This document shows, in pieces, positions 16,250 through 24,544 of a DNA stretch of 28,855 bases. Positions within the stretch are counted from its first letter, which is position 1; each line of letters starts with the position of its first letter. The stretch comes from JAOZHU01 sp964506435 (GTDB lineage: Archaea > Thermoproteota > Bathyarchaeia > Bathyarchaeales > Bathycorpusculaceae). The position numbers were made by a program, and so were the translations under genes. A model generated the notes under the pieces. That model was not told where the DNA came from. It worked only from the letters and a program-made list of their open reading frames with translations, and did no database searches. Where the stretch lies: positions 1 to 28,855 of the forward strand of contig CAZDLK010000023.1 in NCBI GenBank assembly GCA_964506435.1. Reading direction: 5' to 3'.

Positions 16250-17248
16250 ATGCCCTGCACAGTTATCGTTGGCGCCTTCTGGGGAGACGAAGGCAAAGGA
16301 AAAATAAGCTCTTATCTAGCCCTTAAAGACAAACTGGATTTTTGCGTGAGAACAGGTTCAGTGAACGCTGCTCACACTGTTTGGATTGATGGCAAAAAAT
16401 ACGCTCTGCACATGGTGCCCGCTGCGTTCATCAATCCGAAAACCCGCCTGCTCATTGCTGCAGGGGCAAACGTGGATGTTAACACTTTTTTTAGCGAAGT
16501 GGAACAAACTAAGGTTCAAGATCGAATTGCCATTGACCAAAACGCCTCCATCATTGAGGAAAAACATAGCGCCGCTGACAAAGCCAGCGCCGTCAACAGA
16601 GGCATAGGAACCACTGGCAGAGGAGTTGGACCAGCCATTGAAGAACGAGTAAAACGCACAGCTAAACTTGCCAAAGACCTTCCTGAACTCAAAGGCTACA
16701 TAACTGACCAAGTGCAGGAAGTCAACGACGGCTTGGACGCGGGCAAAAACGTGCTTTTGGAAGGCACACAGGGCTTCATGCTGTCGCTGTTTTTCGGAAC
16801 GTACCCGTATGTGACTAGCAGAGACACAGGCGCCGCGGCAATATGCTCCGAAGCAGGAGTAGGCCCCACAAGAGTGGATGATGTGCTGATAGTGTACAAG
16901 TCGTTCATAACGCGCGTAGGCGCTGGGGAGCTGCCGGGAGAAATAACAATGGAAGAGGCCCAGAAAAGAGGTTGGTTTGAAACTGCCGCGGGCACAGGAC
17001 GAAACAGGCGGTCGGCGCCATTCGATTTTGACTTAGCTAAGAAAACTGCTAAAATTAACGGGGCAACACAAGCTGCTTTGACGAAGTTGGACATCATGTT
17101 TCCCAACTGCCAAGGCGCGAGAAAATTTGACACATTATCCAGCGAAGCTAAACAGTTCATAAAAGAAATTGAAAACCGAACAGGCGTACCCGTGGTGCTG
17201 ATAGGCACTGGACCTGACGCTTTGGACATAATCGACAGAAGAAAATAG
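16250..17248 (+). CDS. purA: adenylosuccinate synthetase, short archaeal type
   Basis: This 332-residue enzyme joins IMP and aspartate using GTP, the first step from IMP to AMP. It shows the phosphate loop GAFWGDEGKGK near the N-terminus, EGTQGFMLSLFFGTYPYVTSRDT in the middle (IMP-site region), and INGATQAALTKLD near the C-terminus. The length fits archaeal PurA, which is about 90 residues shorter than the bacterial form. The usual GGxNAGHT segment reads GSVNAAHT, keeping the catalytic His but changing two glycines. The start is ATG at 16250 with GGTGA seven bases upstream. It is a single gene, followed by 110 bases before the MFS gene. Confidence 0.9.
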   Translation: MPCTVIVGAFWGDEGKGKISSYLALKDKLDFCVRTGSVNAAHTVWIDGKKYALHMVPAAFINPKTRLLIAAGANVDVNTFFSEVEQTKVQDRIAIDQNASIIEEKHSAADKASAVNRGIGTTGRGVGPAIEERVKRTAKLAKDLPELKGYITDQVQEVNDGLDAGKNVLLEGTQGFMLSLFFGTYPYVTSRDTGAAAICSEAGVGPTRVDDVLIVYKSFITRVGAGELPGEITMEEAQKRGWFETAAGTGRNRRSAPFDFDLAKKTAKINGATQAALTKLDIMFPNCQGARKFDTLSSEAKQFIKEIENRTGVPVVLIGTGPDALDIIDRRK

Positions 17249-17368
17249 CGCTCAGTCGGAAAAAGCATTGTGAAGACAATAAAGCTGTGCCGCGGGCACC
17301 AACAGTTATTTTAGGTCTTTCACTCGTTACTGTTTAAACCAAAAAAGGAGGCTTAAACCGTAGCCCGC

Positions 17369-18544
17369 TTGCCCAGCGCCCCAAACTCTCGCTTCACAGC
17401 AGGGCTGCTGACTAGAGACGTGCAGATACTGTTCTTCGCGAATTTAGTGGGCGCTTTCGGAGATGGGCTTTACGCTTACGTTTTGCCTTACTACATAAGA
17501 GACACGCTTAGCGCCAGCCCCGTTGAAATAGGCATACTCTACGCCTCAGCAAACAGCTTCATAGCAGTAACTATGCTTGCAGGCGGCTTCCTCGCAGACA
17601 AATACGACCGCAAAAAAATCCTGATTCTAAGCTGGCTCTTATGGGTGCCCGCGCCAATTATCTTCGCCTTCGCAGGCAGCTGGATTCAAATGCTGCCTGG
17701 AATGCTGTTGTGGGGCATCTTGTTCAGCCAGCCCGCAAGCACAGCCTACCTCGTCACCACAGTAGACAAAAGCAAGTTGACTTTAACCTTGGCTGCAATC
17801 TCGTCAGCGTGGTCGCTCGGCTACACTTTCTCGCCAGCCATAGGCGGCTACTTAGCTGAAAACACAGGTATGCAAACCGTTTTCTTTCTAGCCGCTATCT
17901 TCTACGCTTCAGCAGGCATAATACTCTTCTTCATTAGAAGACAGGTTCCGCCGAGAAGCCCGCAGCAGACCCAAGAAAAAAGCCAGTCTAAACTGCAGCT
18001 TCTGAAGAACCGCAAGTTGCTCGTATTCTCAGTATTTCTAGGAGCAGCCACGTTCATTATCTTGCTTTTCCGACCGTTTGCCTCCACATTCGTAGCAGAC
18101 GTTTACGGCTACAAGAGTTTCGAAATAGGCATATTAGGCTCATGTTTCTTCCTCGGCTCAGCCATCCTAGGCATCGCTTTAGGCAGAGTCGGGGATAAAT
18201 ACAAAAAAACCTATGCTTTCGCCGCAGCCTTAGCTTTTATTGCTTCCTCGCTTGTGCTGCTGATGTTGTTCGGCGATTTCCGCATCTTGCTGGCAACGCA
18301 CATACTTCTTGGGGCGTCTTACTTAACGTGGCCGCTGATGAACGCAGTCATCGGTTCGCACGCTCCAGAGTCAGCTCGTGCATTGTGGGTGGCTATTCCG
18401 CAAGCAATCAGCGGGGCAGGCGCTATTTTCGCGCCCTACATTGGCGGCGTTCTCTATGAGGCATCGCCTTACTACCCGTTCATTTTCGGAGTTGTAGCCG
18501 CCTTGGCTTTGGCGTTGGTGGCGCTTGCGAAGCTGCGTGATTAG
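17369..18544 (+). CDS. MFS transporter
   Basis: About 391 residues with twelve predicted membrane helices in two halves split by a polar loop (about 190-212, QVPPRSPQQTQEKSQSK). The MFS loop 2-3 motif is GGFLADKYDRKKIL, with a second copy-like GRVGDKYKKT in the second half. Substrate unknown; many such archaeal members resemble drug or small-molecule exporters. TTG at 17369 is the first standard start, but its distance to GGAGG (17347-17351) is 17 bases. An in-frame GTA at 17360 stands eight bases after GGAGG, so the real start may be there. A TATA-like TTATTTTA lies near 17309-17316. Confidence 0.85.
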   Translation: MPSAPNSRFTAGLLTRDVQILFFANLVGAFGDGLYAYVLPYYIRDTLSASPVEIGILYASANSFIAVTMLAGGFLADKYDRKKILILSWLLWVPAPIIFAFAGSWIQMLPGMLLWGILFSQPASTAYLVTTVDKSKLTLTLAAISSAWSLGYTFSPAIGGYLAENTGMQTVFFLAAIFYASAGIILFFIRRQVPPRSPQQTQEKSQSKLQLLKNRKLLVFSVFLGAATFIILLFRPFASTFVADVYGYKSFEIGILGSCFFLGSAILGIALGRVGDKYKKTYAFAAALAFIASSLVLLMLFGDFRILLATHILLGASYLTWPLMNAVIGSHAPESARALWVAIPQAISGAGAIFAPYIGGVLYEASPYYPFIFGVVAALALALVALAKLRD

Positions 18545-18600
18545 GCATCGGAACTTTTATCTGAGCAACTGCTGAAATGTCATTTTAGAGGTCGAGTGAG

Positions 18601-19743
18601 ATGCGGAAGTCTAACGTTTACATTCAGGCTTCAGCTAGCGTTCTTGTGCTTTTGTTCGCGGCAGGAATACTTGTTGGAGGCTTGGTGACTTATTACATAA
18701 GCTTTCAAGAAATCAAGGTCTTGGACGATAAAGTTGCAGTTTTGCAGAATCAGCTGTCGGATTTTAAAGGTTCCCAAAATGTTACTTATCAAAGCATAAC
18801 GATATACCAGAACGCTACGTGGCTGACAGAAATCTACGAGAACGTAAGTGACTCTGTTGTTTTAGTTGAAGGAGACACCAGTGACGGTGGCGTTCAAGGT
18901 TCAGGCTTCGTTTATGACTTCGCAGGCAGAATGGTTGTTATAACAAATTATCACGTCGTTTATGACACGACCAGCGTAAGCGTCACCTTCCAAAACGGAA
19001 GAGGCTACTCAGCCACCATCCTTGGAACAGACCCATACGCGGACTTGGCAGTGCTTTCAGTTGATGCCCCAGCAAACGAGTTTAAACCCGTCGAAATCGT
19101 CAGTTCATCCACACTGCAAGTAGGCGACCCAGTTATAGCAATAGGAAACCCCTATCACCTGGTCAGTTCACTGACCACAGGCGTGATAAGCGCCCTCGGC
19201 AGAACCACCACAGAGGACGAAGAATACTCAGGCGGCTTCTCAATAGCCAACATCATACAAACTAGCGCGCCGATAAATCCTGGAAATTCAGGTGGACCAC
19301 TGCTTAACGCTGTTGGCAAGGTTGTGGGCATAACTTTCGCCATAGTTTCTGACTCTCAGGGCTTAGGATTCGCCATTCCCTCAAACACCATACTCAGAGA
19401 AATAGCCGCGTTAATAGCAACTGGCGAGTACACTGGGCACTCGTACTTAGGCGTTAAAGGACAAGACATGAACTATGCTAGAGCGCAGGAAATAGGCGTA
19501 AACGTTACTTACGGCTGGAAAATCGCCGAAGTCACGGCTGATGGCCCATCAGACGGTTTGATACAAGTCGACGACATCATAATCGCCATGAACGGCACTA
19601 CCATTAGAAACAATGATGATTTGGCAAGTTACCTTGAAGAGAAAACACTGCCGAAAGAACACTTGGTGTTCACCGTGGTAAGAAATGATGTGGAAACAAG
19701 CGTGGATGTTGTTCTGGGGACAAGACCGCCGCCCCAAACTTGA
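18601..19743 (+). CDS. HtrA/DegP-type membrane-anchored serine protease with PDZ domain
   Basis: 380 residues. An N-terminal membrane helix (about 9-34) is followed by a short coiled segment (36-56), a trypsin-like protease domain with the triad His118 (TNYHVV), Asp148 (YADLAVL) and Ser230 (NPGNSGGPL), and a C-terminal PDZ domain (about 280-370, GHSYLGVKGQD...DIIIAMNGT). The domain faces outside the cell and should degrade or hold misfolded surface proteins. The start is ATG at 18601 with GAGGT eight bases upstream; a TATA-like CTTTTAT is at 18554-18560. All catalytic residues are present. The gene stands alone. Confidence 0.9.
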   Translation: MRKSNVYIQASASVLVLLFAAGILVGGLVTYYISFQEIKVLDDKVAVLQNQLSDFKGSQNVTYQSITIYQNATWLTEIYENVSDSVVLVEGDTSDGGVQGSGFVYDFAGRMVVITNYHVVYDTTSVSVTFQNGRGYSATILGTDPYADLAVLSVDAPANEFKPVEIVSSSTLQVGDPVIAIGNPYHLVSSLTTGVISALGRTTTEDEEYSGGFSIANIIQTSAPINPGNSGGPLLNAVGKVVGITFAIVSDSQGLGFAIPSNTILREIAALIATGEYTGHSYLGVKGQDMNYARAQEIGVNVTYGWKIAEVTADGPSDGLIQVDDIIIAMNGTTIRNNDDLASYLEEKTLPKEHLVFTVVRNDVETSVDVVLGTRPPPQT

Positions 19744-19798
19744 CGCAAGCAGCAAACCCTGTCAGCAATTTCGGAATAAAAGGGTGGTTCTGGTTTAA

Positions 19799-20119
19799 AT
19801 GGCAGATATGTGGCGCAAACCATACCATGTTGTCATCGAAGTGGAAAACAAGCAATGCCAAATGCTGAAAAAGTTTGCTGCACATGGGCTGAAGCATTTG
19901 AAAGTCGTAGACATAAGAAGCTCAAGCACTGGTGCAGTTAAGCATTTGATTGAGCTTGACCGCGAGCAAGCTGCAAAGATTCCGCAAGGTATCAAAATGG
20001 CTCCGCGTCGCGGCAGAGCGGAAGGCAAGCCACATGATGGTTTGATGTTGCGCGTTGCGAAGTGTTCAGCGTTGTTCAATTGGGACAAAGGGTTTTTCGT
20101 ATTCTCCAACGTATTTTGA
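19799..20119 (+). CDS. small hypothetical protein, possible HTH-10 regulator N-domain
   Basis: 106 residues from an ATG at 19799 without a clear Shine-Dalgarno. The N-terminal half (PYHVVIEVENKQCQMLKKF, then HLKVVDIRSSSTGAVKHLIEL) resembles the sensor domain that precedes the bacterio-opsin-activator type helix-turn-helix in archaeal regulators, but no DNA-binding domain follows. The final 18 codons overlap, tail to tail, the 3' end of the citrate synthase gene by 54 bases, which suggests the original C-terminus was lost or the ORF was extended past a broken end. Function is not assigned. Confidence 0.45.
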   Translation: MADMWRKPYHVVIEVENKQCQMLKKFAAHGLKHLKVVDIRSSSTGAVKHLIELDREQAAKIPQGIKMAPRRGRAEGKPHDGLMLRVAKCSALFNWDKGFFVFSNVF

Positions 20120-21196
20120 TGAGGGGCGAAGGAGAACCGCGTCTTCGTATTGCTCTAGCACGTGGGCAACCCAGCCTGCTATTCGGCTTGACGCAAAAAA
20201 CGGCGTGAAGAACGTACTGGTTACACCTAGCGTGTCTAGGGTTACTGCCGCGTAGAAGTCAACGTTAGGGAATATCTTTTTCCTTTCGTGAACAACATCT
20301 TCAATTTTGATGCATAAATTGTACAAGTTTAAAGTGTTTGTGCGGTGGCACAGGTTTTCAGCTATTGACCTGAGGTGTTTAGCTCGCGGGTCTTCTGTCT
20401 GATAGACTCTATGCCCGAAACCCATGATTTTCTTTTTGTCATCTAGCATGCCTTGAATGTACTCTTCCACTTCCTCCTCCGTGTTTATGTCGTCCAGCAT
20501 ATGCATCACTTTTTCACAAGCGCCACCGTGCAAGGGGCCTTTTAGCGTGCCAATCGCAGAAGTTATTGCCGAGTACATGTCCGAGTTTGTGCTGGCGGTC
20601 ACACGTGCAGCGAACGTGGAGGCGTTGAAGCCGTGGTCAGCGTGCAACGCCATGATGCGGTCTATCGCGGTGTTTTCTTCGCTGTCCGCAGGTTTTCCTC
20701 GAAACATGTAGAGAAAGTTTTCGGCGAAACCGTATTCTTTGTTTGGTGCGACAACTTGCTGGTTGGATTGCACTCTGTGAAGAGTGGCGACAATGGCGGG
20801 GACTTTTGCCACTAATTGTATTGCGCGTCTTTTGTTTGCTGCTTTTGAGCGGTCATTGCAGTTAGCGTCATAGTAGCTGAGGTGCGAGACTTCGGTGCGT
20901 AACACTTCCATTGGGTGGCAGTTTTTGGGTGTAGCTTTGATGCTATCTATTATCGCGTCAGGCAGGTTCATCTCTGAAACGAGAAGGGAGCGAAATGCCT
21001 CCAACTCTTGCTTGTTGGGCAACCTGCCGTGTAATAGGAGGTGTATCACTTCCTCGTGACAAACTTGCTCTACGAGATCGTCGATGTTGTAGCCATAGTA
21101 ATACAGCGCGCCTATAGGGTCTACGAAGCTGATTTTGGTTTCGGCGGCGGCAACATCCCTTAACCCGCGAATGACTATTTTATCTTTAAGTTCCAT
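20066..21196 (-). CDS. gltA: citrate synthase (citrate/2-methylcitrate synthase family)
   Basis: 376 residues. Key motifs: GPLHGGACEKVMHML (substrate/CoA His region), GFGHRVYQTEDPRA (citrate-binding His), and FYAAVTLDTLGV with the catalytic Asp region. The enzyme condenses acetyl-CoA and oxaloacetate; some relatives prefer propionyl-CoA, and this cannot be separated by eye. The short N-terminus fits archaeal and type-I enzymes. ATG at 21196 is chosen over TTG at 21220, because GGA with an A-rich stretch precedes ATG and the extra residues are not conserved-looking. The gene points away from the radical SAM gene across 360 bases. Confidence 0.88.
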   Translation of the reverse strand: MELKDKIVIRGLRDVAAAETKISFVDPIGALYYYGYNIDDLVEQVCHEEVIHLLLHGRLPNKQELEAFRSLLVSEMNLPDAIIDSIKATPKNCHPMEVLRTEVSHLSYYDANCNDRSKAANKRRAIQLVAKVPAIVATLHRVQSNQQVVAPNKEYGFAENFLYMFRGKPADSEENTAIDRIMALHADHGFNASTFAARVTASTNSDMYSAITSAIGTLKGPLHGGACEKVMHMLDDINTEEEVEEYIQGMLDDKKKIMGFGHRVYQTEDPRAKHLRSIAENLCHRTNTLNLYNLCIKIEDVVHERKKIFPNVDFYAAVTLDTLGVTSTFFTPFFASSRIAGWVAHVLEQYEDAVLLRPSSKYVGEYEKPFVPIEQR

Positions 21197-21556
21197 TTTA
21201 CTTAATTCCTTTTCCTTCAAAACCGTACGTACACTAAAGCAAGAACTAGAAAGTCCTTACAAGTGGAGAATTGAGTTTTCTTCGCTCAATCAAAATTTTT
21301 GCAGCCAAAGTACGGTTTAACGTAGGTCTGCAAATTCACATAAACATAAGCTACGCCACTTTAAAACGTTCCTGTGGAAGACAAAAGCGTTAATTTACAG
21401 GTTAAATTTGTGTTTTGATGGTTATGTGCCATAACTTATTTAAAGAGTAACACCATTATCTCCGCTGGGAAAACCAGCAAAGACGTGAACTTCACATTCT
21501 AGTTGGCAGCTACGCTGGATTTTCAGAATAGTAGGCATTGGGGGAGGTTTCAATAA
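21197..21556. promoter_or_regulatory. divergent region: citrate synthase and radical SAM gene promoters
   Basis: No ORF of interest in 360 bases. Toward the radical SAM gene, CTTATTTAAAG (21435-21445) is a TATA box; the predicted leader of about 90 bases begins with a perfect hairpin GCTGG-GAAAA-CCAGC (21464-21478), and GGAGG precedes the ATG by nine bases. Toward citrate synthase no strong TATA box stands out. AAACCGTAC (21220-21228) and GTACGGTTT (21310-21318) form a nine-base inverted pair that may be chance. Confidence 0.4.
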
Positions 21557-22726
21557 ATGCCAGAACACAAAGCATTAGCGAAAAGTATCTCAAACATAAA
21601 GAATCTCAAAAAACATGCGACTCTTACTCCTGAAGAAGAGAAATACTTAGAACAAGCGGTTAAAATTCATCCTATGCGCATCAGTCCATACTATGCGTCG
21701 CTTATAAACTGGGATGACCCGCAGGACCCATTGAGGAAAATGGCTGTGCCGTCTGTCGAAGAACTCAACCTTGAAGGCATTTACGACACAAGCGGCGAAG
21801 CTGAAAACACGAAAATGCCTGGGCTTCAGCACAAGTACGCGGAAACAGCGTTGATTTTGGCAACCAACCGCTGCGCAATGTACTGCAGGCACTGTTTCAG
21901 GAAGCGCCTTGTAGGGTTGCCAAGCGGCGAGATTTTGAAGCGGTTTGAAGACGCAGCCGCGTACATCAAGGCACATGAGGAGATAAACAATGTTCTCATC
22001 AGCGGCGGTGACCCGCTTGTGCTTAAAAACGATATCATTGAACGTTTTCTTGAAGTTTTGACAAAGATAGATCATCTGAGTTTCATACGTTTTGGAAGTA
22101 GAGTGCCAGTTACTCTTCCGCGCAGGCTTTCTGACTCCAAGATTCTTGCGATTTTCAAGAAGTACTCGAAGATTGATAAGCGGTTGTATGTTGTGACCCA
22201 TTTTAATCATCCGCGAGAAATAACCCGCCAATCTACTAGGGCAGTAAGCAACTTGCTGAAGTCAGGTGTTCTGGTGAGCAACCAGACGGTTCTGCTCAGA
22301 GGAGTTAATGACAATCCTGAGACGCTTGCGACTTTAATGGACCGCTTAGTAAGCATTGGAGTTGCACCCTACTACGTTTTTCAGTGCCGCCCAGTCAAAA
22401 GGGTTAAGCATCATTTTCAAGTTCCAATATGCGAAGGCGTGAAAATAGTTGAAGAAGCCAAGGCAAGCTGTAATGGGCACAGTAAACGCTTCAAATATGT
22501 CATGTCGCACAAAACGGGCAAAATAGAAATACTGGGCATAATGCGCGGCAACGTGTACTTTAAGTATCATGAAGCTAAAGACAGGGCAAACTTGGGCGTG
22601 ATGTTTAAACGTCGTGTTAGCAAAACCGCAGGGTGGCTGGATGACTTCAACACGGCAACCCGCCCGACGGCGGTAAAACCCAAACGTCGCCGTATGCAAA
22701 CGATTGAAACCTTAAGCGTGAATTAA
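21557..22726 (+). CDS. KamA-family radical SAM aminomutase-like protein
   Basis: 389 residues. The radical SAM cluster motif is CAMYCRHC (Cys106, Cys110, Cys113), set in the family context ALILATNRCAMYCRHCFRKR. A PLP-binding Lys is probably Lys319 (SHKTGK). The N-terminal helix region and barrel match lysine 2,3-aminomutase. However, the aspartates that hold the lysine side chain in KamA appear replaced: the position after QC is Arg278 (FQCRPVKRVKHHF), and the second is in MSHKTGK without Asp. A different amino-acid substrate is therefore likely. The Arg/Lys-rich end (KPKRRR) is unusual. The start is ATG at 21557 with GGAGG nine bases upstream. The channel gene follows with no gap. Confidence 0.85.
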   Translation: MPEHKALAKSISNIKNLKKHATLTPEEEKYLEQAVKIHPMRISPYYASLINWDDPQDPLRKMAVPSVEELNLEGIYDTSGEAENTKMPGLQHKYAETALILATNRCAMYCRHCFRKRLVGLPSGEILKRFEDAAAYIKAHEEINNVLISGGDPLVLKNDIIERFLEVLTKIDHLSFIRFGSRVPVTLPRRLSDSKILAIFKKYSKIDKRLYVVTHFNHPREITRQSTRAVSNLLKSGVLVSNQTVLLRGVNDNPETLATLMDRLVSIGVAPYYVFQCRPVKRVKHHFQVPICEGVKIVEEAKASCNGHSKRFKYVMSHKTGKIEILGIMRGNVYFKYHEAKDRANLGVMFKRRVSKTAGWLDDFNTATRPTAVKPKRRRMQTIETLSVN

Positions 22727-22727
22727 C

Positions 22728-23807
22728 CTGTTCAGAGCTGCGCTGAGTCTCGCCGAATTATTACAACAGTACCTTAGTTTAGGTCAACTTGCTAGTGAAA
22801 TAATTGCTTTCGCTATTATTCTCGCGGTCGCCGTCACTATCGCATGGATAGGGCACGCTGTCTTCAAGAGATACTTACTCAGATGGGCTTCAAAAACCAA
22901 AACAAATCTGGACGACGAGATACTCCGCAACGTGCGAGCCCCAATATTTCTCATGGCAATTCTGCTCGGCGTATATTATGGTCTAGAAGGCTTCGCGTCA
23001 CTTCAGGCTTACGCTGAGACATTAGCGTTAGCGTTCACAGTTGGCGAAATCTTGGTCATAACTTTCGTGATAATGCGCATCGCTAACGTGCTGATAAGCT
23101 GGTACGGCGAAGAAAGCCGTAAACGGGGCGGAAAAGTAAGCGACCACATCCTGTTCATCCTGAAGAAAGCTGTTCAGGCTGTTGTCCTCATCTTTGCTTT
23201 GCTGGCGATACTTTTCGTTTTCAACGTAGAGCTTTCAGGCGTTGTTGTCGGTCTCGGCGTAGGCGGCATAGCTATAGCCTTAGCAGTACAGAACCTGCTG
23301 AGCGACGCGTTCAGCGCCTTCTCAATCTACTTTGACAGACCGTTTGAAATAGGCGATTTTGTCATTGTCGGCGAACACGCTGGAACTGTCAAGCATATAG
23401 GAATGAAGTCCACGCGAATTCAGTTGCTGCAGGGCGAAGAACTAGTGATGTCTAACAAAGAATTAACTTCAAATGCAGTGCGTAACTTCAAGAGGCTACA
23501 AAGAAGGCGCATTCTGTTCAACGTGAAGGTAACTTATGACACTTCTGTTGAAAAACTCAAAAAAATCCCAGAGATAATCGACCGCGTTGTCAAATGCGTA
23601 GAGCTAGCAGAATTAGACAGGGTTCATTTTAGGCAGTTCGGCGACTTCAGCCTTGACTTCGAGGTCGTGTATTACATCAAAACAGGCGACTACGTCAAGT
23701 ACATGGACACCCAGCAGAAAATAAACTACGGTATACTAGAAGAATTTGAGAAAGAAGGCATTCAGATGGCTTACCCAACACAAAAAATCTTCGTATGCAA
23801 AGACTGA
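22728..23807 (+). CDS. MscS-family mechanosensitive channel, non-standard start
   Basis: About 359 residues. Two to three N-terminal membrane helices, then the pore helix signature (VVGLGVGGIAIALAVQNLLSD), the beta domain FEIGDFVIVGEHAGTVKHIG and a C-terminal alpha/beta domain. It opens when the membrane is stretched and releases solutes. The first standard codon (GTG, 22932) would cut off the first helix. The frame is open upstream and encodes a natural helix (IIAFAIILAVAVTIAWIGHAVF), reaching CTG at 22728 just behind the radical SAM gene's TAA; a GTGA stands six bases before CTG. ATT at 22722 is the other option. Translation may be coupled with the preceding gene. Confidence 0.82.
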   Translation: MFRAALSLAELLQQYLSLGQLASEIIAFAIILAVAVTIAWIGHAVFKRYLLRWASKTKTNLDDEILRNVRAPIFLMAILLGVYYGLEGFASLQAYAETLALAFTVGEILVITFVIMRIANVLISWYGEESRKRGGKVSDHILFILKKAVQAVVLIFALLAILFVFNVELSGVVVGLGVGGIAIALAVQNLLSDAFSAFSIYFDRPFEIGDFVIVGEHAGTVKHIGMKSTRIQLLQGEELVMSNKELTSNAVRNFKRLQRRRILFNVKVTYDTSVEKLKKIPEIIDRVVKCVELAELDRVHFRQFGDFSLDFEVVYYIKTGDYVKYMDTQQKINYGILEEFEKEGIQMAYPTQKIFVCKD

Positions 23808-23820
23808 AGAAACAGCGCAG

Positions 23821-24411
23821 CTAACGCTTCGGGCGTTTCAGTTTTTTAAGCACCCAAGCCATATTACGCCCCAGCGTCTCCATGGTTTCCATAGCTTCCT
23901 TGTCGCCTTCAATCTCGCCTTTTTTATGTCCAATTCCAATGTTCCAGTATGATGAACCGGGCACAATCATTTGGCTTATCAGGAAAAAGTGGTTTATTGC
24001 ATCAAACGTCGGCATTGCGCCTGCTCTTCTAACGGCAACGACTGCGGCGCCTACTTTTCTCTTGAATATGTCGCCGTTGGCGCGTGCCACGTAGCCAGCC
24101 CTGTCGATAAGCGCTTTAAGTTCAGGCGTCATCATTGAGAAGTAAACAGGTGAGCCTAAGATGATGCCGTCTGCTTCCAGCATTTTCTGTATGTACACGT
24201 TTACGTGGTCATCCTCGATGACGCAGCGGTTGTTTTTGGTTGTGTAGCAGGTTCGGCACGCGTTGCAGCCGCGAATCAGTTCACCAGCAAGCTGTATCAG
24301 TTCGGTTTCGATGCCTTCAGCTTCGAGAACTTGCAAAACACGCTTAAGCAATATGGCTGTGTTGCCGTCTTTTCTTGCGCTACCATTGAATGCTATAACC
24401 TTCAAGGGCAT
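23821..24411 (-). CDS. iron-sulfur flavoprotein (NADPH-dependent FMN reductase family)
   Basis: About 196 residues. A flavodoxin-like fold begins VIAFNGSARKDGNTA (FMN phosphate loop), followed by a compact cysteine motif GCNACRTCYTTKNNRC (CxxCxxCx7C), the hallmark of archaeal iron-sulfur flavoproteins (Isf) that bind one [4Fe-4S] cluster and FMN. GSPVYFSMMTPELKALIDR completes the family pattern. Isf proteins pass electrons or reduce O2/H2O2 in anaerobes. The start is taken as ATG at 24411 (a GTG precedes it). A TATA-like TTTTTATTCTA on the minus strand (about 24437-24447) lies roughly 28 bases upstream and no Shine-Dalgarno is seen, so the message may be nearly leaderless. Confidence 0.85.
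   Translation of the reverse strand: MPLKVIAFNGSARKDGNTAILLKRVLQVLEAEGIETELIQLAGELIRGCNACRTCYTTKNNRCVIEDDHVNVYIQKMLEADGIILGSPVYFSMMTPELKALIDRAGYVARANGDIFKRKVGAAVVAVRRAGAMPTFDAINHFFLISQMIVPGSSYWNIGIGHKKGEIEGDKEAMETMETLGRNMAWVLKKLKRPKR
23823..23847 (+). terminator. terminator-like hairpin and T6 after the MscS gene
   Basis: AACGC-TTCGG-GCGTT (23823-23837) followed by TTTTTT (23842-23847) lies 16 bases past the MscS stop. It sits inside the last codons of the convergent flavoprotein gene, so part of the pattern is coding sequence. Confidence 0.35.
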
Positions 24412-24544
24412 CACACTCTATGATTCAGAGGGAAAAATAGAATAAAAAAGTAGCGAAACAGCGCGTATAGCGAAAGCCTCAAAAGCGCAATTCAAAACAG
24501 TAACTTAAGATTCATTCAATGTTAAAGGAGAGAAGAACAAGAAA

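Noticed and set aside
21220..21318. Inverted pair AAACCGTAC / GTACGGTTT near citrate synthase
   Set aside because: A nine-base match across 81 bases could easily be chance, and no promoter element is aligned with it.
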